A stretch of 64,000 nt of DNA from Sphingorhabdus sp. Alg231-15 (GTDB lineage Bacteria > Pseudomonadota > Alphaproteobacteria > Sphingomonadales > Sphingomonadaceae): positions 248,001-312,000 of the forward strand of contig NZ_LT703001.1 in NCBI RefSeq assembly GCF_900149705.1, given 5' to 3'. The notes below the pieces were generated by a model that was not told the DNA's origin, ran no database searches, and was given only the letters and a program-made list of their open reading frames with translations. Both the position numbers and the translations under genes were made by a program. Positions 20,413-29,632 of the stretch are shown here, in pieces (position 1 is the first letter of the stretch; each line of letters starts with the position of its first letter).

Positions 20413-23400
20413 TTAGAATGGCACACTTAGCAGCCCACCTGCTATTATTTGGTTAACACCAGCCCCGGAATTTGCATCATATTGAGCACGTCCAAAGAAG
20501 GACAGTTCACCGCCACCTTTTATCGGAGTGGCGTAGAGAAATTCGCCAGTGAATCGGCGGCTTTGGTCGGTGATACGGAAATCACGTGTCACATTCCCGA
20601 TTTCGCCGGTCGACCGATCGATTACCTCAACCGCACTATATTCCAAGGTACCGTTTTCGACATGCAGAGGCTGCGTGAAAGATAGGCGTAAACGGTCATC
20701 TTTGCGCATCAATCCCTGTTTGCCGATCGAGAAGGCATAAGCAGAGCTTCTCACATTCCCACTGGTCCGCAGGTTTTGATCGGTGCCACCATTTGACTTG
20801 GTAAGCGCGGCGGTTGCCGAAGCTGCGATATTGATACCGTGTGGCAAATCAAAACTCGCACCGACAGTCATGGTTCTACTCGTCGAACCGTGACGAAGAT
20901 CGTTATCCAACGCAGATTGTACGCCTAGCAGGCCGTCTTTTTCATTCAGCGTCGCAAAACTTACACTGACAGTCGCGGCTTTTAGCGGCTTATGGGTCAT
21001 ACGCAGGTTGAATGCGCTGGCCTGATAGTCTTTTGCACCACGCAATTGGCCGCGTTCTGCCTCAGTCAGCGCCATGTTCTCAGAATGATCAAGCCGACGG
21101 CTGGTCATACCAAATGCGATTTTGGTGTTCTTGGAAACTGCAAATTCAGCGTCGACAAAGCCGCCACCTGAGGCAAGACCCAATACGGGGTTCAAGCCAC
21201 CAGTGTCCGTATCATAATCGGACGTAAGCCCGAAAGAATTCTGACCAAGCAAGGCAATCGCGCCTTGGCCATAGCCTGCATTGAAAGAGAATTTACCAGC
21301 GGCATCACCGAATTTTACGGCGCTGTGTGGGATTTCACCCTGACGGCCATTGCGCAGATAAGCAGTCGGATTAGCTGCCGAAACTGCAAAGTTCCAACCT
21401 TCGCGCTTCGGGCTTGAATAGCTTGCGATATCTGTAAACCCGCCGCTTGCGTTGAGACCAGAAAAACCGGTACTCCAATCAACGAAACGCTGGGTGATGT
21501 ACGACTGAAAATACTCGTTTGAGCCTGTGACGTTTGATTTCTGGCCAATTAGCTGGCTGGAAAACGGAACGACAAAATCACGGTGAGTTTTACCAATATT
21601 CTCGAACATTGTCAGGAAAACACCTTCGGCGTTCCAGGTGGCGCCTACGCCGGTTTGTTGTAAATCAGCTGCCCTACGTTGAACTTTTTTGCCCCCACGA
21701 TGTTCATAAAAGCTGAGACTATCAAAGCTGAGCGGCGACTGGGATGCCTCAACATCCAGCAATCCTGCTCCATAGACATCATCAACACCAGGTGCGCCCA
21801 AATCCTGTGCGGAATCGAGAATGATGCGCACAGTTTCCTCAGGATGCTCGGCAAGCCAAGGCCAGCGATCATGCAATAGGGTAATGGCACCCGATACCAG
21901 CGGTGCGGCAAAAGACGTACCTGAACGACGGGTGACACCGCCATTGCCATCAGACATCAGAATGAGTTCGCCCGGTGCAACAATGAAGATATCTCTGAGA
22001 TGATAATCACTAACGCAATTGCCCTGATCGGTCAGACAGACGGAACCAGGTTTGTTGGACAAACTTGAAATATTACCCAAAGGATCAACGGCACCTACAA
22101 CGATCAAACCAATGTCAGAATTACGTTTAAATTCAACATTTTGTGTCTGTGTCATGCCGTCGTTTCCGGCTGCGATAACGAATACAGTATCTTTCGCGAC
22201 CAACTTGACGTTTGAATCATTGAAAACATTATTCCACTCAGGATGCAGTGTCCAACCGGAAACGCCAAGCGACATGTTGATGACGCTGGCATTGGCGCTC
22301 TTCAACGAGACTATGCCAGCACGGATGTCGGCCCAAGAAGCGCTTCCTGTATCATCAAATGGGTTATAGGTTGCAACCGATGCGTTGGGAGCAATGCCCA
22401 TGACGCCAAAGCCATCATGATCAGCAATTAACAAGCTGGCGACACCAGTACCATGGCCGCCGACATGCGCTTGATAGCCACCGGAATGGAAGACGTTGCC
22501 TTCGAGATCCGGGTCATTGACGATGGATGAATCCAATATACCGATAACACTATCGGCGCCGCTGCCTTGAATTTTTGTCAGTTCTGGCGTCCAGTTGATG
22601 GTTCTCATCCAGTGATCGACACGATCATTGCCGCTATATTGCATCAGGCCATCAAACCATTCGGTGACCAGTTGTGCGCGCTGCGCCTGACTGAGAGAGC
22701 GGAAGCCCCATACCCGATTATCGCTTATGCCAAATTTTGCGAACAGCGGATCGAGGAAACTCGCTTCGAAAGACTGTCCTGTGCGCGCTTGGATGGCGTT
22801 ACCCCAAACGTTTTGTGACTGGCTGATCAGGCTGTTGATCTGCGCTTCAAGCACATCTCTTTTTACTCCGGTATTACCATTTTCAGCAATGTCATTGAGC
22901 TGCAGATTGGTTTCTCTCCAGGTCGCACCGAAACTATGCCAAAAACCATTCATTTCCATGTAACTTGGCAATGTAGCGCCTGAAAGCGGATCGGTTTGGC
23001 CAGCAAATGGATCGAGATTTCCACGGAAAGGATCTACGTTTCCGGCAAAGGGATCAACATTACCCGCGAACGGATCCAGATTGCCGCCAAAGGGATCGAT
23101 AGCACCCCAAAGCGCCCGGATTTCACCATGGAACGGGTTCAGGTTGCCGGCAAACGGATCAATATTGCCTTCAAACGGATTGATATTGCCTGCGAAAGGA
23201 TCGATCGAACCGCTGAACGGATCAAGCGAACCGGAAAACGGATCGATGCTGCCTGAGAACGGATCAATGCTACCACCCATGGGGACAATTGGGCGTACAT
23301 CTTTACTTGCCTGTACAGACTCTTGCGCACCGTTTGTATCGGCCACGACGCTGTCGGCGACAGAATCCGTCGTTTGTGCAAGCGCCGGCACTGCTGTACC

Positions 23401-23457
23401 GAATATGATTGTTGCTATAGCCAATTTGCTAGAGCGAATATTAGATGGTCGTTTCAT
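20413..23457 (-). CDS. Subtilisin-like (S8) autotransporter serine protease with N-terminal heptapeptide repeats
   Basis: A 1014-residue exported protease. ATG 23457 follows a GGGGA site; the frame extends to a GTG at 23472. The signal peptide ends near PALAQ. Then come 14 tandem seven-residue units (about residues 62-159) of the form G-[SN]-[ILV]-[DN]-P-F-x. The S8 domain follows with Asp309 (GILDSS), His335 (GGHGTGV), AAGN for the oxyanion hole and Ser515 (SGTSFAAP), all intact. The last third is an autotransporter-like beta-barrel ending in a Phe (LLSVPF). It probably translocates itself and acts at the cell surface. The substrate is unknown, and the N-terminal repeat is unusual. Confidence 0.88.
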   Translation of the reverse strand: MKRPSNIRSSKLAIATIIFGTAVPALAQTTDSVADSVVADTNGAQESVQASKDVRPIVPMGGSIDPFSGSIDPFSGSLDPFSGSIDPFAGNINPFEGNIDPFAGNLNPFHGEIRALWGAIDPFGGNLDPFAGNVDPFAGNVDPFRGNLDPFAGQTDPLSGATLPSYMEMNGFWHSFGATWRETNLQLNDIAENGNTGVKRDVLEAQINSLISQSQNVWGNAIQARTGQSFEASFLDPLFAKFGISDNRVWGFRSLSQAQRAQLVTEWFDGLMQYSGNDRVDHWMRTINWTPELTKIQGSGADSVIGILDSSIVNDPDLEGNVFHSGGYQAHVGGHGTGVASLLIADHDGFGVMGIAPNASVATYNPFDDTGSASWADIRAGIVSLKSANASVINMSLGVSGWTLHPEWNNVFNDSNVKLVAKDTVFVIAAGNDGMTQTQNVEFKRNSDIGLIVVGAVDPLGNISSLSNKPGSVCLTDQGNCVSDYHLRDIFIVAPGELILMSDGNGGVTRRSGTSFAAPLVSGAITLLHDRWPWLAEHPEETVRIILDSAQDLGAPGVDDVYGAGLLDVEASQSPLSFDSLSFYEHRGGKKVQRRAADLQQTGVGATWNAEGVFLTMFENIGKTHRDFVVPFSSQLIGQKSNVTGSNEYFQSYITQRFVDWSTGFSGLNASGGFTDIASYSSPKREGWNFAVSAANPTAYLRNGRQGEIPHSAVKFGDAAGKFSFNAGYGQGAIALLGQNSFGLTSDYDTDTGGLNPVLGLASGGGFVDAEFAVSKNTKIAFGMTSRRLDHSENMALTEAERGQLRGAKDYQASAFNLRMTHKPLKAATVSVSFATLNEKDGLLGVQSALDNDLRHGSTSRTMTVGASFDLPHGINIAASATAALTKSNGGTDQNLRTSGNVRSSAYAFSIGKQGLMRKDDRLRLSFTQPLHVENGTLEYSAVEVIDRSTGEIGNVTRDFRITDQSRRFTGEFLYATPIKGGGELSFFGRAQYDANSGAGVNQIIAGGLLSVPF
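22981..23274 (-). repeat. 14 tandem 21-bp (heptapeptide) repeats inside the S8 autotransporter
   Basis: Fourteen in-frame units of seven codons encode GSIDPFS, GSIDPFS, GSLDPFS, GSIDPFA, GNINPFE, GNIDPFA, GNLNPFH, GEIRALW, GAIDPFG, GNLDPFA, GNVDPFA, GNVDPFR, GNLDPFA and GQTDPLS. Only the eighth and last are degraded. The first four units use Ser and the later ones mostly Asn at position 2. The phase is kept throughout with no insertions. Confidence 0.95.
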
Positions 23458-23811
23458 TTTGTCCCCGTTCACCCACGAACTTATAATGAACGAAATAGGG
23501 GTCGTTTGTTAACCAGCGCGAAAAAAGATGGATTAACAACATTGTAACCAAAGCGCGTCGCAGATTTCCAACCAGTCTAAAAAATAAAGATGTCATTTTT
23601 GTCTGTCTAACGGCCAGAAATTGCACAGTTTTGTATATATTTTCCGGGATTCGGGCACAGTTTGTTAAAGGCTATGGCCGCCTCAAAGCTGGACATGTGG
23701 TATTTGTTAGTAGCTTAATATGACTCGATGCCAATAAAGGCTGTAAAGACCGGCATTTTTTTGGCAGGATGGCTTCCGGCCGATGGGGCCAGAATGATTT
23801 TGAGGGACGAT
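23458..23811. promoter_or_regulatory. Divergent intergenic region between the S8 autotransporter and the lipid locus
   Basis: About 350 bases, AT-rich, with no supported gene. It must contain the promoters for the protease (minus) and for the lipid locus (plus). Short GTTAAC/TTAACA motifs recur near 23509, 23533 and 23663. A TGGACA at 23690 and TAATAT at 23716 are a possible but poorly spaced promoter for the plus side, and one GACTC site (a GANTC) lies at 23722. I see no terminator. Confidence 0.45.
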
Positions 23812-25620
23812 ATGGCTGACCAGGATTCTCATCTGCAGGACGTACTCAAGGCACCCAATGGGCCACATATTGCGGCACTTTTTGATTTCGATGGCACAAT
23901 CATTTCGGGATATTCCGCGACGGCCATGTTGTGGGAAAAAATCAAACGCCGGGAAATGACGGCTGAGGAACTTGTCGAAACCGCCAATGTCATGGCGCAA
24001 TATAGCATGGGAAGCATGGGGTTTTCGGGCCTTATGATGGCGGCTTCGAAATTCATGAAAGGCGTAACTGAAGACAGCTATTTCGAGTTTGGTGAAGAGC
24101 TCTACCAAAAACATATTGCCCGCAAGGTCTACCCGGAATCACGGGCGTTAATCGAAGCCCATATGGCAAAGGGTCACACGGTAGCGATTGTGTCATCCGC
24201 GACCATCTATCAGATAGAGCCGACAGCCCGTGACCTGAATATCGAGCATGTCCTATGTTCTCAATATGAAGTCGAAAATGGCGAGTTTACGGGAAATATT
24301 ATCCGTCCGCTGTGCTTTGGCGAGGGGAAGGTTATAGCCGCCGAAAAACTGGCAGAGGAATATGAGCTCGATCTTAAAAAGAGCTACTTTTACTCAGACA
24401 GTTATGACGATATTGAACTGCTTGAACGGGTTGGTAAGCCTCGGCCATTGAACCCCAATGGCAAGCTCAGGGAAGTTGCCATGGAGCGCGGTTGGCCGTT
24501 GCAAAAGTTCGACAGTCGAGGGCAGGGCAAGCCAGTTGAATATCTCAGAACTATATATGCAACAGGTTCCCTGGTTACGTCATTTGTCGCAGGACTACCT
24601 ATCTGGGCGCTGACCGGATCACAGCGTGAGGCGACAAATTTCTCAACCGGCCTGTTCGGTGATGTTGCGACCGCTCTGACGGGCGTCGAGCTGGACGTGC
24701 ATGGAGAAGAGAATCTTTGGGTGAACCGGCCCTGTATCTTTGTTTTCAACCATCAAAGTAAAGCTGATGTCATGATCATGGCTAAGCTGGTGCGAAAAGA
24801 TGTCGGGGGAATTGCCAAGAAGGAAGTGAAGGATACCCCGATAATCGGCAAAGTGATGGAGATGGCCGGAACTGTGTTTGTCGATCGTGCTGATGGCAAA
24901 AATGCTATTAAGGCAATGGAGCCACTTATAGATGCGATCAAGATTGATGGAAAATCAATCTGCATTGCGCCCGAAGGAACACGGACTCTATCGCCGAAAA
25001 TTGGGCCGTTTAAGAAAGGCGCATTTCACCTTGCTATGCAAGCCGGTGTGCCAATGGTTCCAATTGTGATCCATAATGCCGGTGATGTAGCTCCGAAAAA
25101 TGAATTTGTGATGCGGTCTGCCACCGTAAAGGTCGATATCCTGCCACCGGTCGATACCAGCAAATGGAAGAGAGCAACTTTAGATGAGCATGTTGCCGAG
25201 GTCCGCAACATGTTTCTGGATGCATTGGGGCAATCAGACGAGGAGATCGAGATCGCCGAAGTGGCCAAAGGGCAGTCATCTCCATCTAGACAAACGCCAG
25301 CGAAAAAGACGATGCCTGCCAAATCCAAAACCAAAAGGGTGGCGGCAAAGAATCGCCCCCAAAAAGTCAGCGCGACTGCCCGAAAACCGGCGCAGCGGAA
25401 AAAAGCTTCCGCTAGTAAAGCGACAACGGCACCAAAGACAAACCGCTCAGCCCCGACCAAAAAAAGGACAGCCCGCAAACCGGCGTCGCCCAAGGCTGCC
25501 ATCAAGAAGCCCGCGAGCAAATCCCCGGCGGTGAGGAAAGTGGCGGCAAAGAAAACTCCGGTAAAGAAACCCGTTGTCCGTAAGACGACGTCCAAGAAAA
25601 CAGCGGTGTCAAAAAAATAG
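23812..25620 (+). CDS. plsC: HAD-IB phosphatase / 1-acylglycerol-3-phosphate acyltransferase fusion with a basic tail
   Basis: A 602-residue two-domain enzyme. The N-terminal HAD-IB (SerB-like) phosphatase has the nucleophile Asp25 in DFDGT and a lysine-Asp end block (SYFYSDSYDDIELL). The second domain is a PlsC acyltransferase with NHQSKAD (His314, Asp319, HX4D) and PEGTR at 387-391; it would make phosphatidate from lysophosphatidate, and the HAD part may then release diacylglycerol. The last 117 residues (486-602) hold about 30 Lys and 10 Arg with no Asp or Glu. ATG 23812 follows GAGGGA; an extended frame from 23728 is unlikely. Mycobacterial PlsC (Rv2483c) has the same HAD-acyltransferase fusion, from memory. 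It is first in a lipid operon. Confidence 0.88.
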   Translation: MADQDSHLQDVLKAPNGPHIAALFDFDGTIISGYSATAMLWEKIKRREMTAEELVETANVMAQYSMGSMGFSGLMMAASKFMKGVTEDSYFEFGEELYQKHIARKVYPESRALIEAHMAKGHTVAIVSSATIYQIEPTARDLNIEHVLCSQYEVENGEFTGNIIRPLCFGEGKVIAAEKLAEEYELDLKKSYFYSDSYDDIELLERVGKPRPLNPNGKLREVAMERGWPLQKFDSRGQGKPVEYLRTIYATGSLVTSFVAGLPIWALTGSQREATNFSTGLFGDVATALTGVELDVHGEENLWVNRPCIFVFNHQSKADVMIMAKLVRKDVGGIAKKEVKDTPIIGKVMEMAGTVFVDRADGKNAIKAMEPLIDAIKIDGKSICIAPEGTRTLSPKIGPFKKGAFHLAMQAGVPMVPIVIHNAGDVAPKNEFVMRSATVKVDILPPVDTSKWKRATLDEHVAEVRNMFLDALGQSDEEIEIAEVAKGQSSPSRQTPAKKTMPAKSKTKRVAAKNRPQKVSATARKPAQRKKASASKATTAPKTNRSAPTKKRTARKPASPKAAIKKPASKSPAVRKVAAKKTPVKKPVVRKTTSKKTAVSKK

Positions 25621-25629
25621 TGAAGCAGA

Positions 25630-27975
25630 ATGGATGAATCAACGGCAATAGCGAAAACGATGCCTCTGCTATCGCAGGGGCCAAAACTATTTGTCATCGA
25701 TGCGCGTAACCGCGTCGAACGTCGCTATCTGCTAGATTGGCTGCACACTTCACTTGCTGAGGGCGGTCCCGGGAGGGAAATCAACTGGATCAGTCTACCA
25801 ATATCTGATGAACGCGCGCGTTTGCGGTTGAAAGAGTTGAGCCGCAAACTGGATGCTGAGCCCGACACGCTGGTAATACCAGTGCGCATAGCTTGGCGGA
25901 TCCCCAATTTTGAAAAGAGCAGGGCCCTGAAGAAGCGGCACGCCCTTTTCGGTGATCCTCGAACACCCGGTAGTTTTCGAGCGCGCATGATTTTGCTCCG
26001 CAACAAGCGCCGGGCACATTGCTTGACCGGGAAGCCTGCCACAATTGGTGATCTGAAACAGCGTTTTGAGCAGCAAAACACTCTCGAGATGCACGGCGAT
26101 GACAAACAAGAATTCGCGGGATTTGTGGTTCGCCAAGCAAGTCTTGTTCTCGATATTGAAGAACGTGGTCTTCGTGGGCGTCGCTATAAAGTGCCTCGCT
26201 TTGTTGCAGATGGATTGCGTACCAGCCCGAAGTTCCGCACTGCAATGACCGAATTGTCGACCGATCTGAATAAATCAGAAGCTGCGCTTTACGAAGAAGC
26301 TGGCAAATATATGAAAGAGCTGATTGCCAGGCCGAGCGCTTTCTTCATTGACATGAAGGCACGACTGGATCGCTTCATGCTGTCGCAGGGTTATGAAGAT
26401 GAGGTGGTGTTCGACAAAAATGAACTGGCACGGCTGCGTAAGACGATGCGCGACCACCCAACTCTACTTCTTTTTACGCATAAGACCTATATCGACGGGG
26501 TAACACCAACTGATCTCGCCTATCAAAATGACTTGCCTATGGTGCACGTTTTCGGCGGGATTAATCTGGATTTCTTTGGTTTGGGCTTTGTCTTGCGCCG
26601 TGCAGGGACAATATTTATTCGCCGCAGCTTCGAAAATAATCCGGTCTACAAGCTCGTGCTGCGCCATTATGTCAGCTATTTGTTGGAAAAGCGCTTTCCG
26701 ATGACATGGGCCTTTGAAGGCACGCGCTCTCGGCTCGGTAAACTCATGCCGCCGCGTTATGGCTTGCTGAAATATGTTATGGATAGTGCCAATCTGAATG
26801 ACATAGAAAATGTCCATATCATTCCTGTTGTGACCAGCTTCGATCTGATCCGCGATGTCGAGGAATATGCGACCGAACAAACTGGGCGCGTCAAAAAGGC
26901 AGAGTCATTGAGCTGGTTTGTCGGCTATTTGCGAAGTCTGCGAGAGCCCATGGGCAAAGTCTATGTGGATTTTGGCAAACCGGTGGTTGTTAAAAAAGCG
27001 CCTGAACCTGATGATCGCATAGGACTATCGAAGATTGCCTTCGAAGTCGCGGTTGAAGCCAACAGAGCGACGCCGTTAACGCTGACATCTCTAATGTGCC
27101 TCAGTTTGCTTGGTACGGCGCCGCGTGCGATGACCGCGGAAGAATTGCGCGCAGTGATCAATTTTTTCGTCAAATGGGCAGAAGAGCGCAACATCAGGTT
27201 TAGCGATGATTTGACCAGACAAAATCTGGAAGGCATCCAAAAGGTTGTTGATACGCTGGTCAATAGTGGATTGTTTGTGCGCTATGATCAGGGATCGAGC
27301 ACTGTTTATACGATCCAACCAGAGAAGCATCCGCTGGCCAGCTACTATCGTAATTCAATCATTCATCATTTTCTCGATAAGGCGATTATCGAGCTTTCAC
27401 TGCTCAAAGCCCGCGAAGATAAGGACAAAGTTGCTGCTGATGTGTTCTGGGCGGAAACGGATAGACTGCGTGATTTGTTCAAGTTTGAATTTTTCTATCC
27501 TCCCAAAGAAGAATATCGGGAAAACCTAAAAGCTGAATTGACGCGTGCTTGCCCTGACTGGGAGATGAAACTGGATCAGGGTGGTGTCTTGCTAAAGAGT
27601 CTAACCAATCGGTTCCAACCTCTTATAGGTCATGCGGTTTTTCTACCATTCGTTGAATCCTACACGGTGGTGCTAGATATATTGTCTCGCTTGGAGCCTG
27701 GTCAGGTGATCGACAAGAAGCAATGCGTCGAAGAAGCATTGAAAGAGGGGCGCCAAGCCTATTTATTGCGGCGGATTACCAGTGAGGCTTCAATCGGAAA
27801 AATTCTGTTTGAAAATGGCTTTAAGATGGCGGCGAGCCAGGATTTGACTGGCGAAACGACCGAAGAAACTACTGCCAAACGCAAGGCTTTGCTTCGCAAA
27901 TTTCGAGCCTTGTCAAGGCGGATGGAAAAATCCCGCCTTGAGGTTTTGAGCCTCGCTGACAAGATATTCGACTAG
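25630..27975 (+). CDS. plsB: Glycerol-3-phosphate 1-O-acyltransferase
   Basis: PlsB (781 residues) acylates glycerol-3-phosphate at position 1 with acyl-ACP or acyl-CoA at the inner membrane. Motifs: HKTYIDG with His284 and Asp289 (HX4D), GGINLDFFGLGFVLRRAGTIFIRR in part, and FEGTRSRLGK (Glu363) with PPRYGLL. The length is close to Escherichia coli PlsB (807) and mycobacterial PlsB2 (789, from memory). It starts 9 bases after the HAD-acyltransferase gene. Most Alphaproteobacteria use PlsX/PlsY instead, so a PlsB here is notable. Confidence 0.93.
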   Translation: MDESTAIAKTMPLLSQGPKLFVIDARNRVERRYLLDWLHTSLAEGGPGREINWISLPISDERARLRLKELSRKLDAEPDTLVIPVRIAWRIPNFEKSRALKKRHALFGDPRTPGSFRARMILLRNKRRAHCLTGKPATIGDLKQRFEQQNTLEMHGDDKQEFAGFVVRQASLVLDIEERGLRGRRYKVPRFVADGLRTSPKFRTAMTELSTDLNKSEAALYEEAGKYMKELIARPSAFFIDMKARLDRFMLSQGYEDEVVFDKNELARLRKTMRDHPTLLLFTHKTYIDGVTPTDLAYQNDLPMVHVFGGINLDFFGLGFVLRRAGTIFIRRSFENNPVYKLVLRHYVSYLLEKRFPMTWAFEGTRSRLGKLMPPRYGLLKYVMDSANLNDIENVHIIPVVTSFDLIRDVEEYATEQTGRVKKAESLSWFVGYLRSLREPMGKVYVDFGKPVVVKKAPEPDDRIGLSKIAFEVAVEANRATPLTLTSLMCLSLLGTAPRAMTAEELRAVINFFVKWAEERNIRFSDDLTRQNLEGIQKVVDTLVNSGLFVRYDQGSSTVYTIQPEKHPLASYYRNSIIHHFLDKAIIELSLLKAREDKDKVAADVFWAETDRLRDLFKFEFFYPPKEEYRENLKAELTRACPDWEMKLDQGGVLLKSLTNRFQPLIGHAVFLPFVESYTVVLDILSRLEPGQVIDKKQCVEEALKEGRQAYLLRRITSEASIGKILFENGFKMAASQDLTGETTEETTAKRKALLRKFRALSRRMEKSRLEVLSLADKIFD

Positions 27976-28000
27976 ATAATCTGATTTAAAGGAACCGCAT

Positions 28001-29545
28001 ATGTTGCATCAACTCAGTGCCCAAGACGCCCAGTTCCTTTATATTCAGACTGCAGAAAACCTGACTCACGTCATGGCGGTATATGTCTACGACCCCTCCA
28101 CGGCACCTGGCAAGAAGGTCCGCTTCAAGGATATTATCGAGCATGTCCGGAGCCGGCTGCACATTTCTCCGGTTTTCAAGCGCAAGCTATATCGCCTGCC
28201 GTTTGATATTGATCATCCTTATTGGGTGGAGGATCAGCATTTTGATATCGAAGCCCATATCTCTCATGGTAGATTACCGGAACCTGGTGATTGGCGTCAA
28301 TTTTGTATCCATGTCGCTCGTCATTTCAGCAAGCCAATGGATATGAACCGACCACTTTGGGATATGTATGTGGTTGAGGGGCTGGACCGGGTTGAAGGCT
28401 ATGGAAAGGGCAGTTACGCTATTTTGACGCGAGTTCATCATTCTGCGATAGACGGCGCATCTGCTGCCTATTTTTTTACAGCGCTCAGTGACATGGATAA
28501 CAAGGGCACGCCTGCGATAGAGGTGCCAACGTCGGATTGGGACTATGGCGACGTACCGTCATCGTCGGACGTCATGAATAGGGCTATTTCGAGTAATCTG
28601 TCCTCTCCCGTTAAGCTGGCCAATGCGATGATAAAGCTGACACCGACGCTTTGGGATGCAACTCAGAAGAATATTGCTGGAGAAGGCGAGGGCGGCAGTC
28701 TCACGGTTCCGGAAACCCGGTTTAATGGCGCCGTTTCGCCGCATAAAATGTTTGAGGCCGTTAGTTTTGACCTCAACGACCTGAAAACCATGAGAACGAA
28801 AGTGGAAGGCGCGACGATCAATGACGTGGTGTTGACCATTTGTAGCGGCGCGTTGCGCAAATATCTTATGAAGCACAAGGAATTACCAAAAGAGACACTG
28901 GTTGCTGTGGCACCTGTCAATGCCCGGAAACGTACGGGTCAGGAAAATACACCAGGTAACAAGATTACGGCGATGACGGTCAAGCTCTGGACCAATATTG
29001 CCAATCCTTTGGAACGGTTGGAAGCAGTTCGCAATACGACGCGGGAGACAAAGGCGGCTAAGTCAGGCCTTAGTGCCCGGATTATGACGGACCTTACCCA
29101 GCATATTCCCGGTGCAACGATGGCCGGGGTGGCTAAAATCCTAACCAGCGAGCGTTTTGCACCGAAGATGAGTAATGTCTTCATTTCCAACGTGCCGGGG
29201 CCGCAAATGCCCATGTATATGAATGGTGCAGAACTTACGCACCAATATGGAATGGCGCCGCTGGGCAATGGAATGGGGCTGTTTATTGCAACGCCTAGCT
29301 ATAATGGCACCATGTCCTTTGCAATTACCACTGACAGGCGAATCATGCCGGATATCGAATTTTTCCGCGAATGCATTCAATCGGCTTTTGATCAATTGAA
29401 GGGTGCAAAACCCTTAACGGGCAGACGCAAAGCCAAGGCCAAAGCACCATCGGTCAAAAAGGCAACAGAACCTAAAGATGCTTCGGTGATGTACCGACGG
29501 GTGTCCAAGACGCCAAGAAGGGCACAGCCGGACAAAGCAAAATAA
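28001..29545 (+). CDS. WS/DGAT family wax ester synthase / diacylglycerol O-acyltransferase
   Basis: A 514-residue bacterial WS/DGAT acyltransferase that joins acyl-CoA to diacylglycerol or a fatty alcohol, making triacylglycerol or wax ester. The catalytic motif HHSAIDG lies at 146-152 (His147, Asp151), and the second conserved block NVFISNVPGPQMPMYMNGAEL contains the PGP-type ending; the N-terminus begins MLHQLSAQDAQFL like most members. The last 45 residues are basic (GRRKAKAKAPSVKKA ...). It starts 25 bases after plsB. Whether triacylglycerol or wax ester is made cannot be told. Confidence 0.93.
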   Translation: MLHQLSAQDAQFLYIQTAENLTHVMAVYVYDPSTAPGKKVRFKDIIEHVRSRLHISPVFKRKLYRLPFDIDHPYWVEDQHFDIEAHISHGRLPEPGDWRQFCIHVARHFSKPMDMNRPLWDMYVVEGLDRVEGYGKGSYAILTRVHHSAIDGASAAYFFTALSDMDNKGTPAIEVPTSDWDYGDVPSSSDVMNRAISSNLSSPVKLANAMIKLTPTLWDATQKNIAGEGEGGSLTVPETRFNGAVSPHKMFEAVSFDLNDLKTMRTKVEGATINDVVLTICSGALRKYLMKHKELPKETLVAVAPVNARKRTGQENTPGNKITAMTVKLWTNIANPLERLEAVRNTTRETKAAKSGLSARIMTDLTQHIPGATMAGVAKILTSERFAPKMSNVFISNVPGPQMPMYMNGAELTHQYGMAPLGNGMGLFIATPSYNGTMSFAITTDRRIMPDIEFFRECIQSAFDQLKGAKPLTGRRKAKAKAPSVKKATEPKDASVMYRRVSKTPRRAQPDKAK

Positions 29546-29632
29546 GCAGTGGATAACTACCGATATATTGCCGTTAACGGGTGTCTTTCTACAAAGATGC
29601 GTGTATTCCGTCTTACAGTAAGCGAGTAAAAT

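Noticed and set aside
22981-23274. 21-bp tandem repeats as a possible CRISPR array
   Set aside because: Units are contiguous without spacers, in frame with the S8 autotransporter gene, and vary at the third codon positions; they are coding repeats.
24402-25697. Minus-strand open frames opposite the HAD-acyltransferase
   Set aside because: The opposite strand carries intact catalytic motifs; the minus frames are low-complexity reflections of its Lys-rich tail.
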